A stretch of 63,241 nucleotides of DNA from an uncultured Gemmiger sp. (GCA_944388145.1 CALXHQ010000013.1:1-63241); one strand, 5' to 3'; positions 28,304 to 37,103 are shown, counted from the first letter of the stretch. Notes: generated by a model not told the origin, from the sequence alone. Program-made: numbers and translations.

Positions 28304-29536
28304 TCACTCCGGCAGATAGATGTGGTGGGGCAGCCCCTCCACATAGATGGGGGTCAGTTCCGCCTGGATCAGCGGCATGGCATAGGAGATAAACTCCGGC
28401 GTCATATCGGTGTGGTCGGCGTTGATCCACTCCAGCGGGACCTTCTTTTCCAGGTTGGCCACCTCGCTGATGGGGTGCAGCTCGGTGGTGCACTGGTAGG
28501 GTGCGTTGGAGGTGCGCTTGAGAGCCACCATCTCGCCGGTATGGCCCTCAAAGGCAGCCTTGGCGGCAGCACCGCCCACCTGGTAGGCCTCGGTGATGTC
28601 GGTACGGCTGGTCAAATGGCCGGCACAGCGCTGCAGGGTGGACAGCTCGATGCAGCGGGTCTTGGTGTCCAGTCGGCGGGCCACGGTGTTTGCCAAAAAG
28701 CGGGCGGTGCCGGTCAGCGCCTTGTGGCCGAAGGCGTCCACCGCATGGACATCGTCGGCCAGCTCGCAGACATAGCGTCCGTCCTCCAGCTTGACGCCTT
28801 CGCTTACCGCAATGACGATGCTGGGTTTTTTGGCCTGCATGCAGGCCACTTTTTCCACAAAGCGGTCCACGTGGAAGGGAATCTCGGGCAGGCAGATCAT
28901 GTCCACACCCTCACAGTCCTCGGCGCGGGCCAGGGCAGCGGCGGCGGTCAGCCAGCCGGCGTTGCGGCCCATGATCTCCACAATGGTCACATAGTTGGTG
29001 CCGTAGACGGTGGCGTCGCGGATGATCTCCTTCATCACCACGCCGATGTACTTGGCGGCGCTGCCGTAACCGGGGGTGTGGTCGGTGACCATCAGATCGT
29101 TGTCGATGGTCTTGGGCACGCCCATAAAGCGGATCTCGCTGCCGATGTGCCGGCCGTACTCCGCCAGCTTGCCGATGGTGTCCATGCTGTCGTTGCCGCC
29201 GATGTAAAAGAAATAGCCGATGTCCAGCTCTTTCAAAATATCGAACAGCTTTATATAGACGGCCTCGCCCTCGGGGGCGTGCCAGTCGGGCAGCTTGTAG
29301 CGGCAGCTGCCCAGATAGCTGGACGGCGTGCGCTTGAGCAGCTCAATGTCCATGGCGGTTTTCAGGTGCTCATCCAGCACGGTCCAGCGGCGTTCCAGCA
29401 GGCCCGCCACGCCATGCATCATGCCGTAGACTTTGCCGGCGCCCCGGCGCTTGGCGCTCTCATACACGCCGGCCAGGCTGGCGTTGATGACCGAAGTCGG
29501 GCCGCCCGATTGGCCCACAATCGCGTTTTTTGCCAT
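28304..29536 (-). CDS. pfp: 6-phosphofructokinase, probably PPi-dependent
   Basis: This is a 410-residue phosphofructokinase. The phosphate-donor loop reads GGNDSMDT rather than the GGDGS of ATP enzymes. The active-site segment is GVPKTIDND, with the lysine typical of pyrophosphate-dependent enzymes where ATP enzymes have glycine. It should reversibly phosphorylate fructose 6-phosphate with PPi, as is common in anaerobic gut Firmicutes. It is monocistronic and convergent with the gene to its left. Donor specificity is inferred from these two motifs. Confidence 0.9.
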   Translation of the reverse strand: MAKNAIVGQSGGPTSVINASLAGVYESAKRRGAGKVYGMMHGVAGLLERRWTVLDEHLKTAMDIELLKRTPSSYLGSCRYKLPDWHAPEGEAVYIKLFDILKELDIGYFFYIGGNDSMDTIGKLAEYGRHIGSEIRFMGVPKTIDNDLMVTDHTPGYGSAAKYIGVVMKEIIRDATVYGTNYVTIVEIMGRNAGWLTAAAALARAEDCEGVDMICLPEIPFHVDRFVEKVACMQAKKPSIVIAVSEGVKLEDGRYVCELADDVHAVDAFGHKALTGTARFLANTVARRLDTKTRCIELSTLQRCAGHLTSRTDITEAYQVGGAAAKAAFEGHTGEMVALKRTSNAPYQCTTELHPISEVANLEKKVPLEWINADHTDMTPEFISYAMPLIQAELTPIYVEGLPHHIYLPE

Positions 29537-29845
29537 GTGTACATCCTCCCTGTCGGTTGTCGGTTCCGGGGGCGTGCCCCTGTCTTTGTCCTATTCAGTG
29601 TAGCACGCCCGAACGCGTTTGCCCATTGCAGGGGTTGCGCAGGGGCAGGCCCCGGCAAAAGGGGAGGTGTTCCGCCATGCGGAACCCGGGGAGCCTCCGG
29701 CCCGCTGCGGGCGGAGCGGTGGTTCCACTGTGCGGAACCGCCGCGCGTGAAAATTTTCGCAATCAGAAATTTTATCAAGGAATGTTACATTGCAAAAATT
29801 GCCACGCCTGCCGACAGGCCGCCGGAGCACCGGCGGGGGCCGCTC

Positions 29846-29874
29846 TTGCCCATGGGGGAAAATGCTGGTATACT
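29846..29874 (+). promoter_or_regulatory. Promoter of the DEAD-box helicase gene
   Basis: TTGCCC (29846-29851) and TATACT (29869-29874) with a 17-base spacer. The 5' leader of about 70 bases carries a GGGGCGC/GCGCCCC hairpin. The rest of 29537-29951 holds no gene that I can support. Confidence 0.65.
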
Positions 29875-29951
29875 ATATATAGTAACCTTCAAACCTGCAA
29901 TGTGAGAATTTGGGGCGCCGGCGCGCCCCGCAGAAAGGCTGACGAACCCCT

Positions 29952-31136
29952 ATGCAGTTCCGTGAACTTTCCATCAACCCCGAGCTGATCCGTGCCACTC
30001 AGGCCATGGGTTTTACCGAGATGACCGAGATCCAACAGAAGGCCATCCCCCTGATGCTGGCGGGGCACGACATGATCGCCAAGGCCCCCACCGGCACCGG
30101 CAAGACGGTGGCCTTCGGTATCCCCATCCTGAACCAGGTGGACGTGACCCGCAAAAAGCCCCAGGCCGTGATTTTAAGCCCCACCCGGGAGCTGGCCCAG
30201 CAGATCGCCGCCGACCTGCAGGACCTGGCCCAGTTTATGGATGGGGTGCGCATCGTCTGCGTCTACGGCGGCGCCGGGCTGGAAAAGCAGCAAAAGCAGC
30301 TCAAGGCCGGCTGCCAGATCGTGGTGGCCACCCCCGGCCGCCTGATGGACCACTACCGCCACCATGCCATTGACCTGTCCGACGTTGAGACCGTTGTGCT
30401 GGACGAGGCCGACGAGATGCTGAACATGGGCTTTTACAAGGATGTGCGCCATATCATCGACCTGATGAAAAACCGCAAATCGCTCTCGATGTTCTCGGCC
30501 ACCATCAGCCGGGAGGTGCTGGACATCGGTTGGCTGTACCAGAAAAACGCCGCCGAGGTGGATGTGCAGCCTATGCAGGAGAGCATGCCCAAGATTGACC
30601 AGTACAAGCTGCTGACCACCGGCCGGGACAAGCTGTCTGACCTGGCCCAGATCATCTTGAGCCAGGGCTACAAGCGGGTGATGGTGTTCTGCAACACCAA
30701 GTACAACACCGCCATGCTGGCCAACCAGCTGGCCCGGCTGAACTTTAACGTGGACTGCCTGCACGGCGACCTGTCCCAGGCGGAGCGCAATCGCATCATG
30801 GGCCGGTTCAAGGCGGGGGAGATCGCGGTGCTGGTGGCCACCGACGTGGCGGCCCGGGGCATCGACGTGTCCGACGTGGACGCGGTTATCAACTATGACG
30901 TGCCCGAGGACAACGAGCATTACACCCACCGCATCGGCCGCACCGGCCGCGCCAAGCGGGAGGGCGCCAGCTACCTGTTCTACACCAGGGAGGAGGAAAA
31001 GCGGGTGGAGACGCTGCTGCGCCTGACCCGCAACACCGACGACTGCCGCAGCGTGAAATTTGACTTCAACCATGAAAAGCTCATCGTGGAGGACAAGCCA
31101 CAGGGCGACAAGTTCCAGATCCGCAGTTATTTCTGA
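29952..31136 (+). CDS. DEAD-box RNA helicase
   Basis: This is a 394-residue ATP-dependent RNA helicase with only the two-RecA core and no RNA-binding tail. Motifs in order: Q motif (FTEMTEIQQKAIP), I (APTGTGKT), Ia (PTRELAQQ), II (DEAD in VLDEADEML), III (SAT), V (ATDVAARGID) and VI (HRIGRTGRA). It lies last before tRNA-Val. A long leader with a hairpin would suit cold-shock-type control, which is inference. Its exact subfamily (CshA/DbpA-like) cannot be fixed. Confidence 0.95.
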   Translation: MQFRELSINPELIRATQAMGFTEMTEIQQKAIPLMLAGHDMIAKAPTGTGKTVAFGIPILNQVDVTRKKPQAVILSPTRELAQQIAADLQDLAQFMDGVRIVCVYGGAGLEKQQKQLKAGCQIVVATPGRLMDHYRHHAIDLSDVETVVLDEADEMLNMGFYKDVRHIIDLMKNRKSLSMFSATISREVLDIGWLYQKNAAEVDVQPMQESMPKIDQYKLLTTGRDKLSDLAQIILSQGYKRVMVFCNTKYNTAMLANQLARLNFNVDCLHGDLSQAERNRIMGRFKAGEIAVLVATDVAARGIDVSDVDAVINYDVPEDNEHYTHRIGRTGRAKREGASYLFYTREEEKRVETLLRLTRNTDDCRSVKFDFNHEKLIVEDKPQGDKFQIRSYF

Positions 31137-31149
31137 GCGGGGAACGGAT

Positions 31150-31221
31150 GGATTCAAGATGCCGGACAATCCGCCCCGGTGGGATGGAACCGTGCCGGGG
31201 ATTGTTTCAGATACATCCTCG
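31150..31221. repeat. Degenerate copy of the MITE-like element
   Basis: The right part AACCGTGCCGGGGATT, then GTTTCAGATACATCC, matches the right end of the 12739-12900 element almost base for base. The left part begins GGATTC and is poorly matched. Confidence 0.5.
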
Positions 31222-31264
31222 GCGGGCAGGACGACAAAAAATTGAAAAAAATTCGCTGGAAGAC

Positions 31265-31293
31265 TTGACAGCGGGCAATGTACCTGCTATAAT
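31265..31293 (+). promoter_or_regulatory. Consensus sigma-A promoter of tRNA-Val
   Basis: A perfect TTGACA (31265-31270), a 17-base spacer and a perfect TATAAT (31288-31293) stand 21 bases before the tRNA. Confidence 0.9.
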
Positions 31294-31314
31294 AAACAAG
31301 TCGTCAAGCGATAT

Positions 31315-31390
31315 GCGCGGTTAGCTCAGCTGGTAGAGCATCTGCTTGACGTGCAGGAGGTCACAGGTTCGAGTCCTGTACCGCGCACCA
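31315..31390 (+). tRNA. tRNA-Val (anticodon GAC)
   Basis: The 76-nt gene folds as a full cloverleaf. The acceptor stem is GCGCGGT/ACCGCGC, the anticodon loop TTGACGT gives GAC, the T-arm contains GTTCGAGTC, and the 3' CCA is encoded (31388-31390). The conjugative element begins a few hundred bases downstream, so its 3' end is a plausible attachment site. Confidence 0.97.
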
Positions 31391-31395
31391 TATTG

Positions 31396-31427
31396 ATTGG
31401 CCGATTTTACTGTCGGCCAATTTTTTA
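31396..31427 (+). terminator. Terminator of tRNA-Val
   Basis: ATTGGCCGA (31396-31404) pairs with TCGGCCAAT (31413-31421), followed by a T-run. Confidence 0.9.
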
Positions 31428-31458
31428 TTGTTGTATCGTCAAAAAATGACGTTTTGGA

Positions 31459-31480
31459 GCCTGCTGAGTGCAGGCTTTTT
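31459..31480 (+). terminator. Second terminator
   Basis: GCCTGC (31459-31464) and GCAGGC (31470-31475) around TGAGT, followed by TTTTT. Confidence 0.75.
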
Positions 31481-31706
31481 CCGTTACTGTCACCACCGTT
31501 TTCGGTCGGTTTTGGCAGGCTTTTCCACATAAGACAGGCCGTCAGGCTCCCCTCTTCCGGGAGTTTGGCGGCCTTTTTTCAGTTTTGGGCGAAAAAATCG
31601 CTGCAGAAATATGGAAAATTTTCCGGCGGGATTTTGTTGGTTCTGCCGGTTTTCAGATAAACGCAGTAAAAGTATAAAAATTTCAATAGCGCATCGCCAT
31701 TCGCAA

Positions 31707-31752
31707 CCCGGTATCTGGCATTGATTACATTGCTGGATGCCGGGCTTTTTTT
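31707..31752 (+). terminator. Third terminator-like hairpin before the ICE genes
   Basis: CCCGGTATC pairs with GGATGCCGGG (one wobble) and is followed by CTTTTTTT. With two others upstream, it insulates the first ICE genes from tRNA transcription. The rest of 31391-31844 has no gene. Confidence 0.65.
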
Positions 31753-31844
31753 CGTTTGCTCTCTTAGCTACCCAGCCGGGAACAAGTTTCCGGCCTTGTA
31801 GATAGATTTAATTTTATCCTGCACAAAGAAAGTGAGGTCTCCCT

Positions 31845-32771
31845 ATGATCATCGGCATCGACCACGGCTACTACGCCATCAAAACACGAAACTGTTCCTT
31901 CCCGGCCGGCATTACGCCTTTCGGTGACCGCGAACCCTACACCTGCCAGAACATGCTTACGTTCGGCGGGTGTTTTTTTGTTTGCGGCAGCGGACGGCAG
32001 CCAATCCAGCGGGACAAGACCGCCAACGACAACTACTACCTGATGACGCTGGCCGCCATCGCGCAGGAGCTGCAAGCCCGCGGCGCGCTCCGTGAGGGCA
32101 GCGTGACCATCGCAGCGGGGCTGCCCCTGACGAGCTACGGCCGGGAGAAACCCGCCTTCCGAAAATACCTGCTCCGCAATGCGGGCCAGCCGACCGAGTT
32201 TGGCTATGAAGGCAAGAAGTACCGCATCACGATCGAGGATGTGCTGCTTTTTCCCCAGGGGTTCACCGCGCTCATGACCCAGCCCGACCTGTTGGTAGAC
32301 GAACCCTCCATGCTGCTGCTCGACATCGGAGGGTGGACGGTGGACCTTATGCGCATCGACAACGGCAGGCCGATCATAGACACCTGCCACAGCCTCGAGT
32401 TCGGCATGATCCGCTGCATTGATGAGGTGCGGGAGCGAGTACGCCAGAACACTGGTCTCTCCCTGACTGATGCGCAGATTGAGCAGGTACTGGCGGGCCG
32501 CCCCTGCAGTCTGGAGGAAACGGTGCGCAGCCTGATCCGTGAACAGGGCCGCCTCTACACCGAGCGGTTGCTCTCCGCCGTACTGGAAGCGGGCTTTGAT
32601 TACCACGCGCTCCCTGTTGTCATGATGGGCGGCGGCGCATCGGTTGTAAGCCGCCATATCCGCCCCACGGACGCGATTTGTCGCACCGTGACCCTGCTGG
32701 ACGACCGTGTCAACGCCCAGGGGTATGAGCGCGCTGTGGCCGCGCTTTGGGGCGATGACGCGCAAGGGTGA
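31845..32771 (+). CDS. ParM/StbA-like actin-family partition ATPase
   Basis: This is a 308-residue actin-fold protein. Phosphate-1 motif IGIDHGYYAIK is at the N-terminus, phosphate-2 LLDIGGWTVDLM near residue 163, and the adenosine motif MMGGGASV near residue 264. Such proteins polymerise to separate low-copy replicons. The next gene overlaps its stop by four bases and resembles the small DNA-binding partner. In an ICE this pair probably stabilises the excised circle. GAAAGTGAGG precedes the ATG. Confidence 0.85.
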   Translation: MIIGIDHGYYAIKTRNCSFPAGITPFGDREPYTCQNMLTFGGCFFVCGSGRQPIQRDKTANDNYYLMTLAAIAQELQARGALREGSVTIAAGLPLTSYGREKPAFRKYLLRNAGQPTEFGYEGKKYRITIEDVLLFPQGFTALMTQPDLLVDEPSMLLLDIGGWTVDLMRIDNGRPIIDTCHSLEFGMIRCIDEVRERVRQNTGLSLTDAQIEQVLAGRPCSLEETVRSLIREQGRLYTERLLSAVLEAGFDYHALPVVMMGGGASVVSRHIRPTDAICRTVTLLDDRVNAQGYERAVAALWGDDAQG

Positions 32772-33055
32772 AGCGCCCGCAATTCGTCTTCCGCCCCAAC
32801 CTGCGCGACCCGGCCCAGCGCCGCGCCTGGCGGCTCTTACAGGAGCAGCCTGCGGGCGAGCGCAGCGCTTATCTGGCCGCCTGCATCCTCAAGGCCAGTG
32901 ACCTTACCGCCGCGCAAAAAGAGCTGCGTGCCATGCTGCGGGAAGAACTTGGCAAAATCCAAGTCACCGCCGCGCCCGCGGAACCCAAACCGAAGAAAGC
33001 CGTGCCCAAATCAACGCTGGATTTCTTCTCTGCCTTGCAGCAGGACGAACAATAA
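32768..33055 (+). CDS. Small ParR-like partner of the partition ATPase
   Basis: This is a 95-residue basic, helical protein starting at GTG 32768, overlapping the parM-like stop (GTGA). The start MKRPQFVFRPNL and the helix-rich middle, followed by a Lys/Pro-rich linker and a C-terminal peptide STLDFFSALQQDEQ, fit a centromere-binding adaptor whose tail touches the actin filament. The family cannot be confirmed by eye; the position is the main evidence. Confidence 0.55.
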   Translation: MKRPQFVFRPNLRDPAQRRAWRLLQEQPAGERSAYLAACILKASDLTAAQKELRAMLREELGKIQVTAAPAEPKPKKAVPKSTLDFFSALQQDEQ

Positions 33056-33100
33056 ACCCAATTTTACAAGCAACCAAAGCTGGCAGGAGGTCCGAACAAA

Positions 33101-33994
33101 ATGTCCGTATTTCGCATAGAACGCAACAAAAACTATACCGTCATGAGCAATTACCACCTGCGCGACACGACGATCTCGCTGAAGTCCAAGGGCCTTCTGT
33201 CCATGATGCTGTCCCTGCCGGACGAGTGGAACTACACCACCCGCGGCCTGGCCAAGATCTGCAAGGAGGGCGTGGACGCCATTGGCGGGGCGCTGCGTGA
33301 GCTGGAAAAAGCCGGTTACATTGTCCGCCGCGTGGTGCGCAACGAGCGCGGCCGCATCTGCGACATGGAGTACACCATCTACGAACAGCCGCATCCCCGG
33401 CAGCCTGATCCGCCCCGGCCGGATACAACCGCACTGGATACGGGAAACTCGGATATGGTGACCCAGGGGCCGGAAACCACCGCGCAAATAAATAAAGATA
33501 GAGAAACAAAAGATCAATCAAATACCGATTCGCTTCCTTTCCGGGCGGCTGAGCCGCCGGAAGCGAAGCGAACCGAATCATGTGCGGCTGAACGGATGGA
33601 GGATTATCGAGAGTTGATCCGCGACAACATCCAGTACCCGCTGCTGGTGGCCCAAGACCCGGACGATGCCGACCTGATCGATGAGATCGTTGAGCTCATG
33701 ACCGAGACTGTCTGCGCCCGTCGCAAGACCACCCGCGTCTGCGGCTCTGACTTCCCGGCCGAGGTGGTCAAGTCCCGGCTGCTCAAGCTGGACGCCGAAC
33801 ACATCCGCTTTGTACTCAAGTGCCTGCACGAGAACACGTCGAAAATAAAAAACATCAAGCAATACCTGCTGGCGACGCTGTACAACGCGCCGGTGACCAT
33901 CAACAGCTACTACAGCGCGCTGGTCAGCCATGACCTGGCGGAACCGGCTGGAAAAGCAACCGCGAAGGGGGTGGTGCCTATGCTTGCCTATTGA
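33101..33994 (+). CDS. Winged-helix replication-initiator-type protein of ICEs
   Basis: This is a 297-residue protein. Residues 1-90 form a winged helix-turn-helix (LKSKGLLSMMLSLPDEWNYTTRGLAKICKEGVDAIGGALRELEKAGYI), as in DnaD-like and RepA N-terminal domains. A variable linker rich in Pro, Asp and Asn follows, and then a helical C-terminal domain (about 165-285, EHIRFVLKCLHENTSKIKNIKQYLLATLYNAP). Proteins of this build are standard in Tn1549-like elements and may start rolling-circle or theta copying of the excised form. TGGCAGGAGG precedes the ATG. Confidence 0.75.
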   Translation: MSVFRIERNKNYTVMSNYHLRDTTISLKSKGLLSMMLSLPDEWNYTTRGLAKICKEGVDAIGGALRELEKAGYIVRRVVRNERGRICDMEYTIYEQPHPRQPDPPRPDTTALDTGNSDMVTQGPETTAQINKDRETKDQSNTDSLPFRAAEPPEAKRTESCAAERMEDYRELIRDNIQYPLLVAQDPDDADLIDEIVELMTETVCARRKTTRVCGSDFPAEVVKSRLLKLDAEHIRFVLKCLHENTSKIKNIKQYLLATLYNAPVTINSYYSALVSHDLAEPAGKATAKGVVPMLAY

Positions 33995-34164
33995 TGCGTC
34001 AAAACGACTGCCATATGTACATTTCGCCCTTGTTGGTATTGCTTTCTTTTGCACAATCGTTGCATTCGTTCTTTGTTGGGTCTTGGCATAGCTTTCCATT
34101 GGCCTTTGGAGTATGCTTGCGTTGCAAGCCAAAACAAACGCAGGCATGACAGAAAGGAGAGGCA

Positions 34165-34719
34165 ATGGAAACCAAAGGCGTGACCTGCAAGATTCCACTC
34201 GATCTGCACAATCGCATCACCGAGGAAATCAAGCAGAACGAAAGCACGATGAGCAAATTCATCGAACAGATCATCTTGGAGCACTATGCGAAAGGAGTCA
34301 CAAACATGGGCAAAACACGGACAATGGCCTTCCAGGTCAGCGAGGAACTCTTCCAGCAGATCAAGGACTACCTGGCCCGCTACGAGCAGGTCTACCACCG
34401 CAAACTCACCCAGAAGGAATTCGTCATCGGCCTGATCGAGCAGGCGATCGAGGAAGCGGACGAGGAATTCGAGGCGGCGGAGGCCGCCGAGGCCGAGGAC
34501 GCGACCGAAGCTGTGGAAGCTGGCGATACAGTGGACGAAATCGAAGATTATGGCCAGGAAGATGAGGTGACCAACGATGTCGAGATGGGCGAGGATGCGC
34601 AACCGGCTGATGCGCCGGAAAGCGATGCGGAAGCAGATGCGGCTCTGGCGGATTGCGCAGGCGGAGATGCGGGCAATGACGGCCCTGCATTCTGTGCAGA
34701 TGCTGCTGGAGCGGTATGA
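34165..34719 (+). CDS. Putative DNA-binding protein with two ribbon-helix-helix-like segments and an acidic tail
   Basis: This is a 184-residue protein. Residues 1-45 (TCKIPLDLHNRITEEIKQNESTMSKFIEQIILEHY) and about 50-95 (MAFQVSEELFQQIKDYLARY, then TQKEFVIGLIEQAI) each look like a beta-helix-helix unit. The second half is very acidic and low in complexity (Ala, Glu, Asp). It may regulate the ICE or act in partition. GAAAGGAGAGG precedes the ATG. The upstream gap 33995-34164 is AT-richer and holds a GCTTGC/GCAAGC inverted repeat. Confidence 0.55.
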   Translation: METKGVTCKIPLDLHNRITEEIKQNESTMSKFIEQIILEHYAKGVTNMGKTRTMAFQVSEELFQQIKDYLARYEQVYHRKLTQKEFVIGLIEQAIEEADEEFEAAEAAEAEDATEAVEAGDTVDEIEDYGQEDEVTNDVEMGEDAQPADAPESDAEADAALADCAGGDAGNDGPAFCADAAGAV

Positions 34720-34934
34720 CCGCAAACGGCGATGAGATCAAACCGGGAATGCACCTTGTAACGGATGACGGCGACAAAATGTTCGTTTTCAGCCTGCCCA
34801 GCCTGTACATTGTCGCAGACCAGGGCAGCTGGGAAGATAATCTGGCCTATGCGGCGGAGTGTATCCGCACCGGCCAGGGTGAGTTCTACCCGCTGGACTT
34901 CCTGCTGCTCCAGTACTGGGAAATCAAAAAGTAA
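34716..34934 (+). CDS. Small ICE protein of unknown function
   Basis: This 72-residue acidic protein starts at an ATG overlapping the stop of the previous gene (ATGA), so it is translationally coupled. It begins MTANGDEIKPGMHLVTDDGDKM, resembling a small beta-barrel, and ends in LLLQYWEIKK. I do not recognise a family. Confidence 0.55.
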   Translation: MTANGDEIKPGMHLVTDDGDKMFVFSLPSLYIVADQGSWEDNLAYAAECIRTGQGEFYPLDFLLLQYWEIKK

Positions 34935-34946
34935 ATAAGCAACACC

Positions 34947-34970
34947 GGCCCGCTCAATGCGGGCCGTTTT
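34947..34970 (+). terminator. Terminator-like hairpin before the DNA methyltransferase
   Basis: GGCCCGC (34947-34953) pairs with GCGGGCC (34959-34965), followed by GTTTT. Confidence 0.6.
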
Positions 34971-34993
34971 CGGTTAAGGAGTGATGCAAAACC

Positions 34994-36043
34994 ATTCGTT
35001 TTATCGATCTATTCGCCGGCATTGGCGGCTTCCGAGAGGGGCTGACCCGTGCCGGCGGTTTCACCTGCGTGGGACACTGCGAGTGCGATAAATACGCCGA
35101 ACGCAGCTACCGCGCTCTGTTTAATTGCATAGGAGAGTGGTACACAGAAGATGCCAGAAAAACCGACCCCGACACCATGCCCGGCTTCGACCTGCTCTGC
35201 GGCGGTTTTCCTTGCCAGAGCTTCAGCAGTGCTGGAAAACGCCGCGGCTTCGGAGACCCCCGCGGCACCCTCTTCTTTGAGCTTGCCCGCCTGGCTGAAG
35301 CCCGGAAGCCTCGCTATCTGCTGTTTGAAAACGTACCCGGCCTGCTTAATCATGACGGCGGCCGGACGTTTGCGGCGATCCTCAATGCGCTGGACCGATT
35401 GGGGTATGCTGTGGAATGGCAGGTGCTTAACAGCAAAGATTTTGGCGTCCCTCAATCCCGCCGCCGCGTATACATTGTCGGATTTCTTGACGCCCGATGT
35501 GCCGGAAAGATACTACCTTTCACCACAGCAACAGCAGCGCCTGCTGCCCGACGGCTGGAGGACGGCTTCCCGGTAAAGGAGGCCACCCGCAAAGGGTACA
35601 AGCTGGCCTACCCCGGGGACAGCATCAGCCTGGCTTATAGGACCACAGCCCGCCGCGGCCGGGTGGGGCATGGCATCGCCCATACCCTGACGACCTCACC
35701 CGACCAGGGTGTGCTCTGCTTCGTGGACATGAACGAGAATCCCGATTGCACCAGTCTGGCCCGATGCCTGACCGCCAAGCAAAACGGCGGCATCCACAAT
35801 CACAAGCGGGAAGCCTCCGGCGTGCTGTGCGGTAACCGCATCCGCCGCCTGACGCCGCGGGAATGTCTGCGGCTGCAAGGCTGGCAGGATGACCGCATCG
35901 ACAGGATTTTGGCCGTCACCAGCGAGGCCCAGGCATACAAACAGGCTGGCAACGGCGTGACCGTCAATGTGGTGGAGGCTATTGGCCGCAGGCTGGCGGC
36001 GGTGGATGCCGAGCTGAACGGAGAAACAACCGTTGCCCCTTGA
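34994..36043 (+). CDS. C5-cytosine DNA methyltransferase with non-canonical start
   Basis: This is a Dcm-type enzyme of about 349 residues that methylates cytosine at C5 using SAM. Motif I is RFIDLFAGIGGF, motif IV GGFPCQSFSSAGKR holds the catalytic Cys, motif VI is ENVPG, motif VIII is QSRRR, and motifs IX-X are RRLTPRECLRLQG and QAGNGV. The family N-terminus TIRFIDLFAGIGG is intact, but no ATG, GTG or TTG is in phase before it. An AAGGAG box at 34976-34981 is followed by an ATG that is one base out of phase. ATT 34994 is the nearest possible in-phase start. Starting at GTG 35069 would remove motif I. Confidence 0.85.
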   Translation: MRFIDLFAGIGGFREGLTRAGGFTCVGHCECDKYAERSYRALFNCIGEWYTEDARKTDPDTMPGFDLLCGGFPCQSFSSAGKRRGFGDPRGTLFFELARLAEARKPRYLLFENVPGLLNHDGGRTFAAILNALDRLGYAVEWQVLNSKDFGVPQSRRRVYIVGFLDARCAGKILPFTTATAAPAARRLEDGFPVKEATRKGYKLAYPGDSISLAYRTTARRGRVGHGIAHTLTTSPDQGVLCFVDMNENPDCTSLARCLTAKQNGGIHNHKREASGVLCGNRIRRLTPRECLRLQGWQDDRIDRILAVTSEAQAYKQAGNGVTVNVVEAIGRRLAAVDAELNGETTVAP

Positions 36044-37001
36044 CTTCCGCGACCAGAAGTTCGGCTGCGAGATCGAGATGACCGGCATCACCCGGCAGCA
36101 GGCCGCCGAGGCGGTGGCTGCACTGTTCGGTACCTCGGCCCGCCAAACGTATGAGTCTCGCATCTACGACCCCTGGGAAGTGGAGGACGCAGACGGAAAG
36201 AAATGGCGCTTTGTCTATGACGGCAGTATCCAGGCCACCCAGCGTGTTGGTCGGCGTCAGGAACCAGCCCGAAGCTCGACTTACAAAGTCGAACTCAACT
36301 CGCCAGTGTTGGAATACGCCGAGATGGGCAAACTGCAGGAGGTCGTGCGGGCGCTGCGCCATGCCGGGGCGGTGGTCAACCCCAGCTGCGGGCTTCACGT
36401 CCACATTGACGCGAGTAAGCACACACCGCGCAGCCTGCGCAATCTGATGTCGATCATGTACTCCAAAGAGGACCTGATCTTGGAGGCCGTGGGAACCCAG
36501 CAGCGACGGGTGGAACAGTATTGCCATCTGTCGCGGGAAAACGTGATGAAGGTGATCCGCAATATGCCGCCCAGCCTGACAATGGAGCAGCTGCGCCGCG
36601 CCTGGTACGAGGGGCGTGACGGTGCGCACGACCATTACAACTGGTCGCGCTATTACGCCCTCAACCTTCATTCGGTGTTTTACCACGGAACCGTGGAATG
36701 GCGTTGCTTCGAGAGCACGCTGCACGCCGGGGAGGTCCGCGCCGACATCACCCTGGCGCTGGCTATGTCGGCTCAGGCAATCAACCTGGAAAAGACGGTG
36801 GCCCGCAAGACGCCGGTGGGAGATAACCCGGCCTTTGCGTTCCGCACCTTTTTGCTCCGGCTGGGGCTCATCGGCCCCGAATACAAAAACGTGCGGATGC
36901 ACCTGCTCAAGCGCCTGCCCGGCGACCCTGCCTGGCTGCGAGACCGCAACCAGTATGAAAGTTACCAGCGCCGCCATACCCGCGGCGGCGTTGCCAGATA
37001 G
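36033..37001 (+). CDS. Amidoligase-family protein
   Basis: This is a 322-residue protein of the putative amidoligase family (PF12224), distant relatives of glutamine synthetase and glutamate-cysteine ligase. The start FGCEIEMTGITRQQA holds metal-binding glutamates. VNPSCGLHVHID supplies the conserved histidines, and FYHGTVEWRCFESTLHAGEV is the C-terminal core. Family members are predicted to make amide bonds on peptides or surface polymers. TTG 36033 overlaps the previous stop. It sits directly upstream of the giant adhesin; a joint role is inference. Confidence 0.85.
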   Translation: MPLDFRDQKFGCEIEMTGITRQQAAEAVAALFGTSARQTYESRIYDPWEVEDADGKKWRFVYDGSIQATQRVGRRQEPARSSTYKVELNSPVLEYAEMGKLQEVVRALRHAGAVVNPSCGLHVHIDASKHTPRSLRNLMSIMYSKEDLILEAVGTQQRRVEQYCHLSRENVMKVIRNMPPSLTMEQLRRAWYEGRDGAHDHYNWSRYYALNLHSVFYHGTVEWRCFESTLHAGEVRADITLALAMSAQAINLEKTVARKTPVGDNPAFAFRTFLLRLGLIGPEYKNVRMHLLKRLPGDPAWLRDRNQYESYQRRHTRGGVAR

Positions 37002-37046
37002 GAGGATGATATCCTGACCGGACACAACAAACCATTGAAACGCCAA

Positions 37047-37079
37047 GCCCGCTGTGCAAAGATGCAGCGGGCTTTTCCT
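37047..37079 (+). terminator. Terminator before the adhesin gene
   Basis: AGCCCGCTG pairs with CAGCGGGCT around an AT-rich loop and is followed by TTTCC. Confidence 0.65.
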
Positions 37080-37103
37080 TTGTGAGACAAGGAGAAAGCT
37101 AAT

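Noticed and set aside
31321-31530. Small minus-strand frame over tRNA-Val
   Set aside because: The peptide (YRTRTCDLLHVKQ-type) is the familiar spurious translation of a tRNA gene.
34113-34565. Plus-strand frame overlapping the ribbon-helix-helix gene
   Set aside because: It is rich in Arg/Gly/His from frame-shifted GC-rich codons. The alternative frame at 34165 has the ribosome-binding site and a plausible fold.
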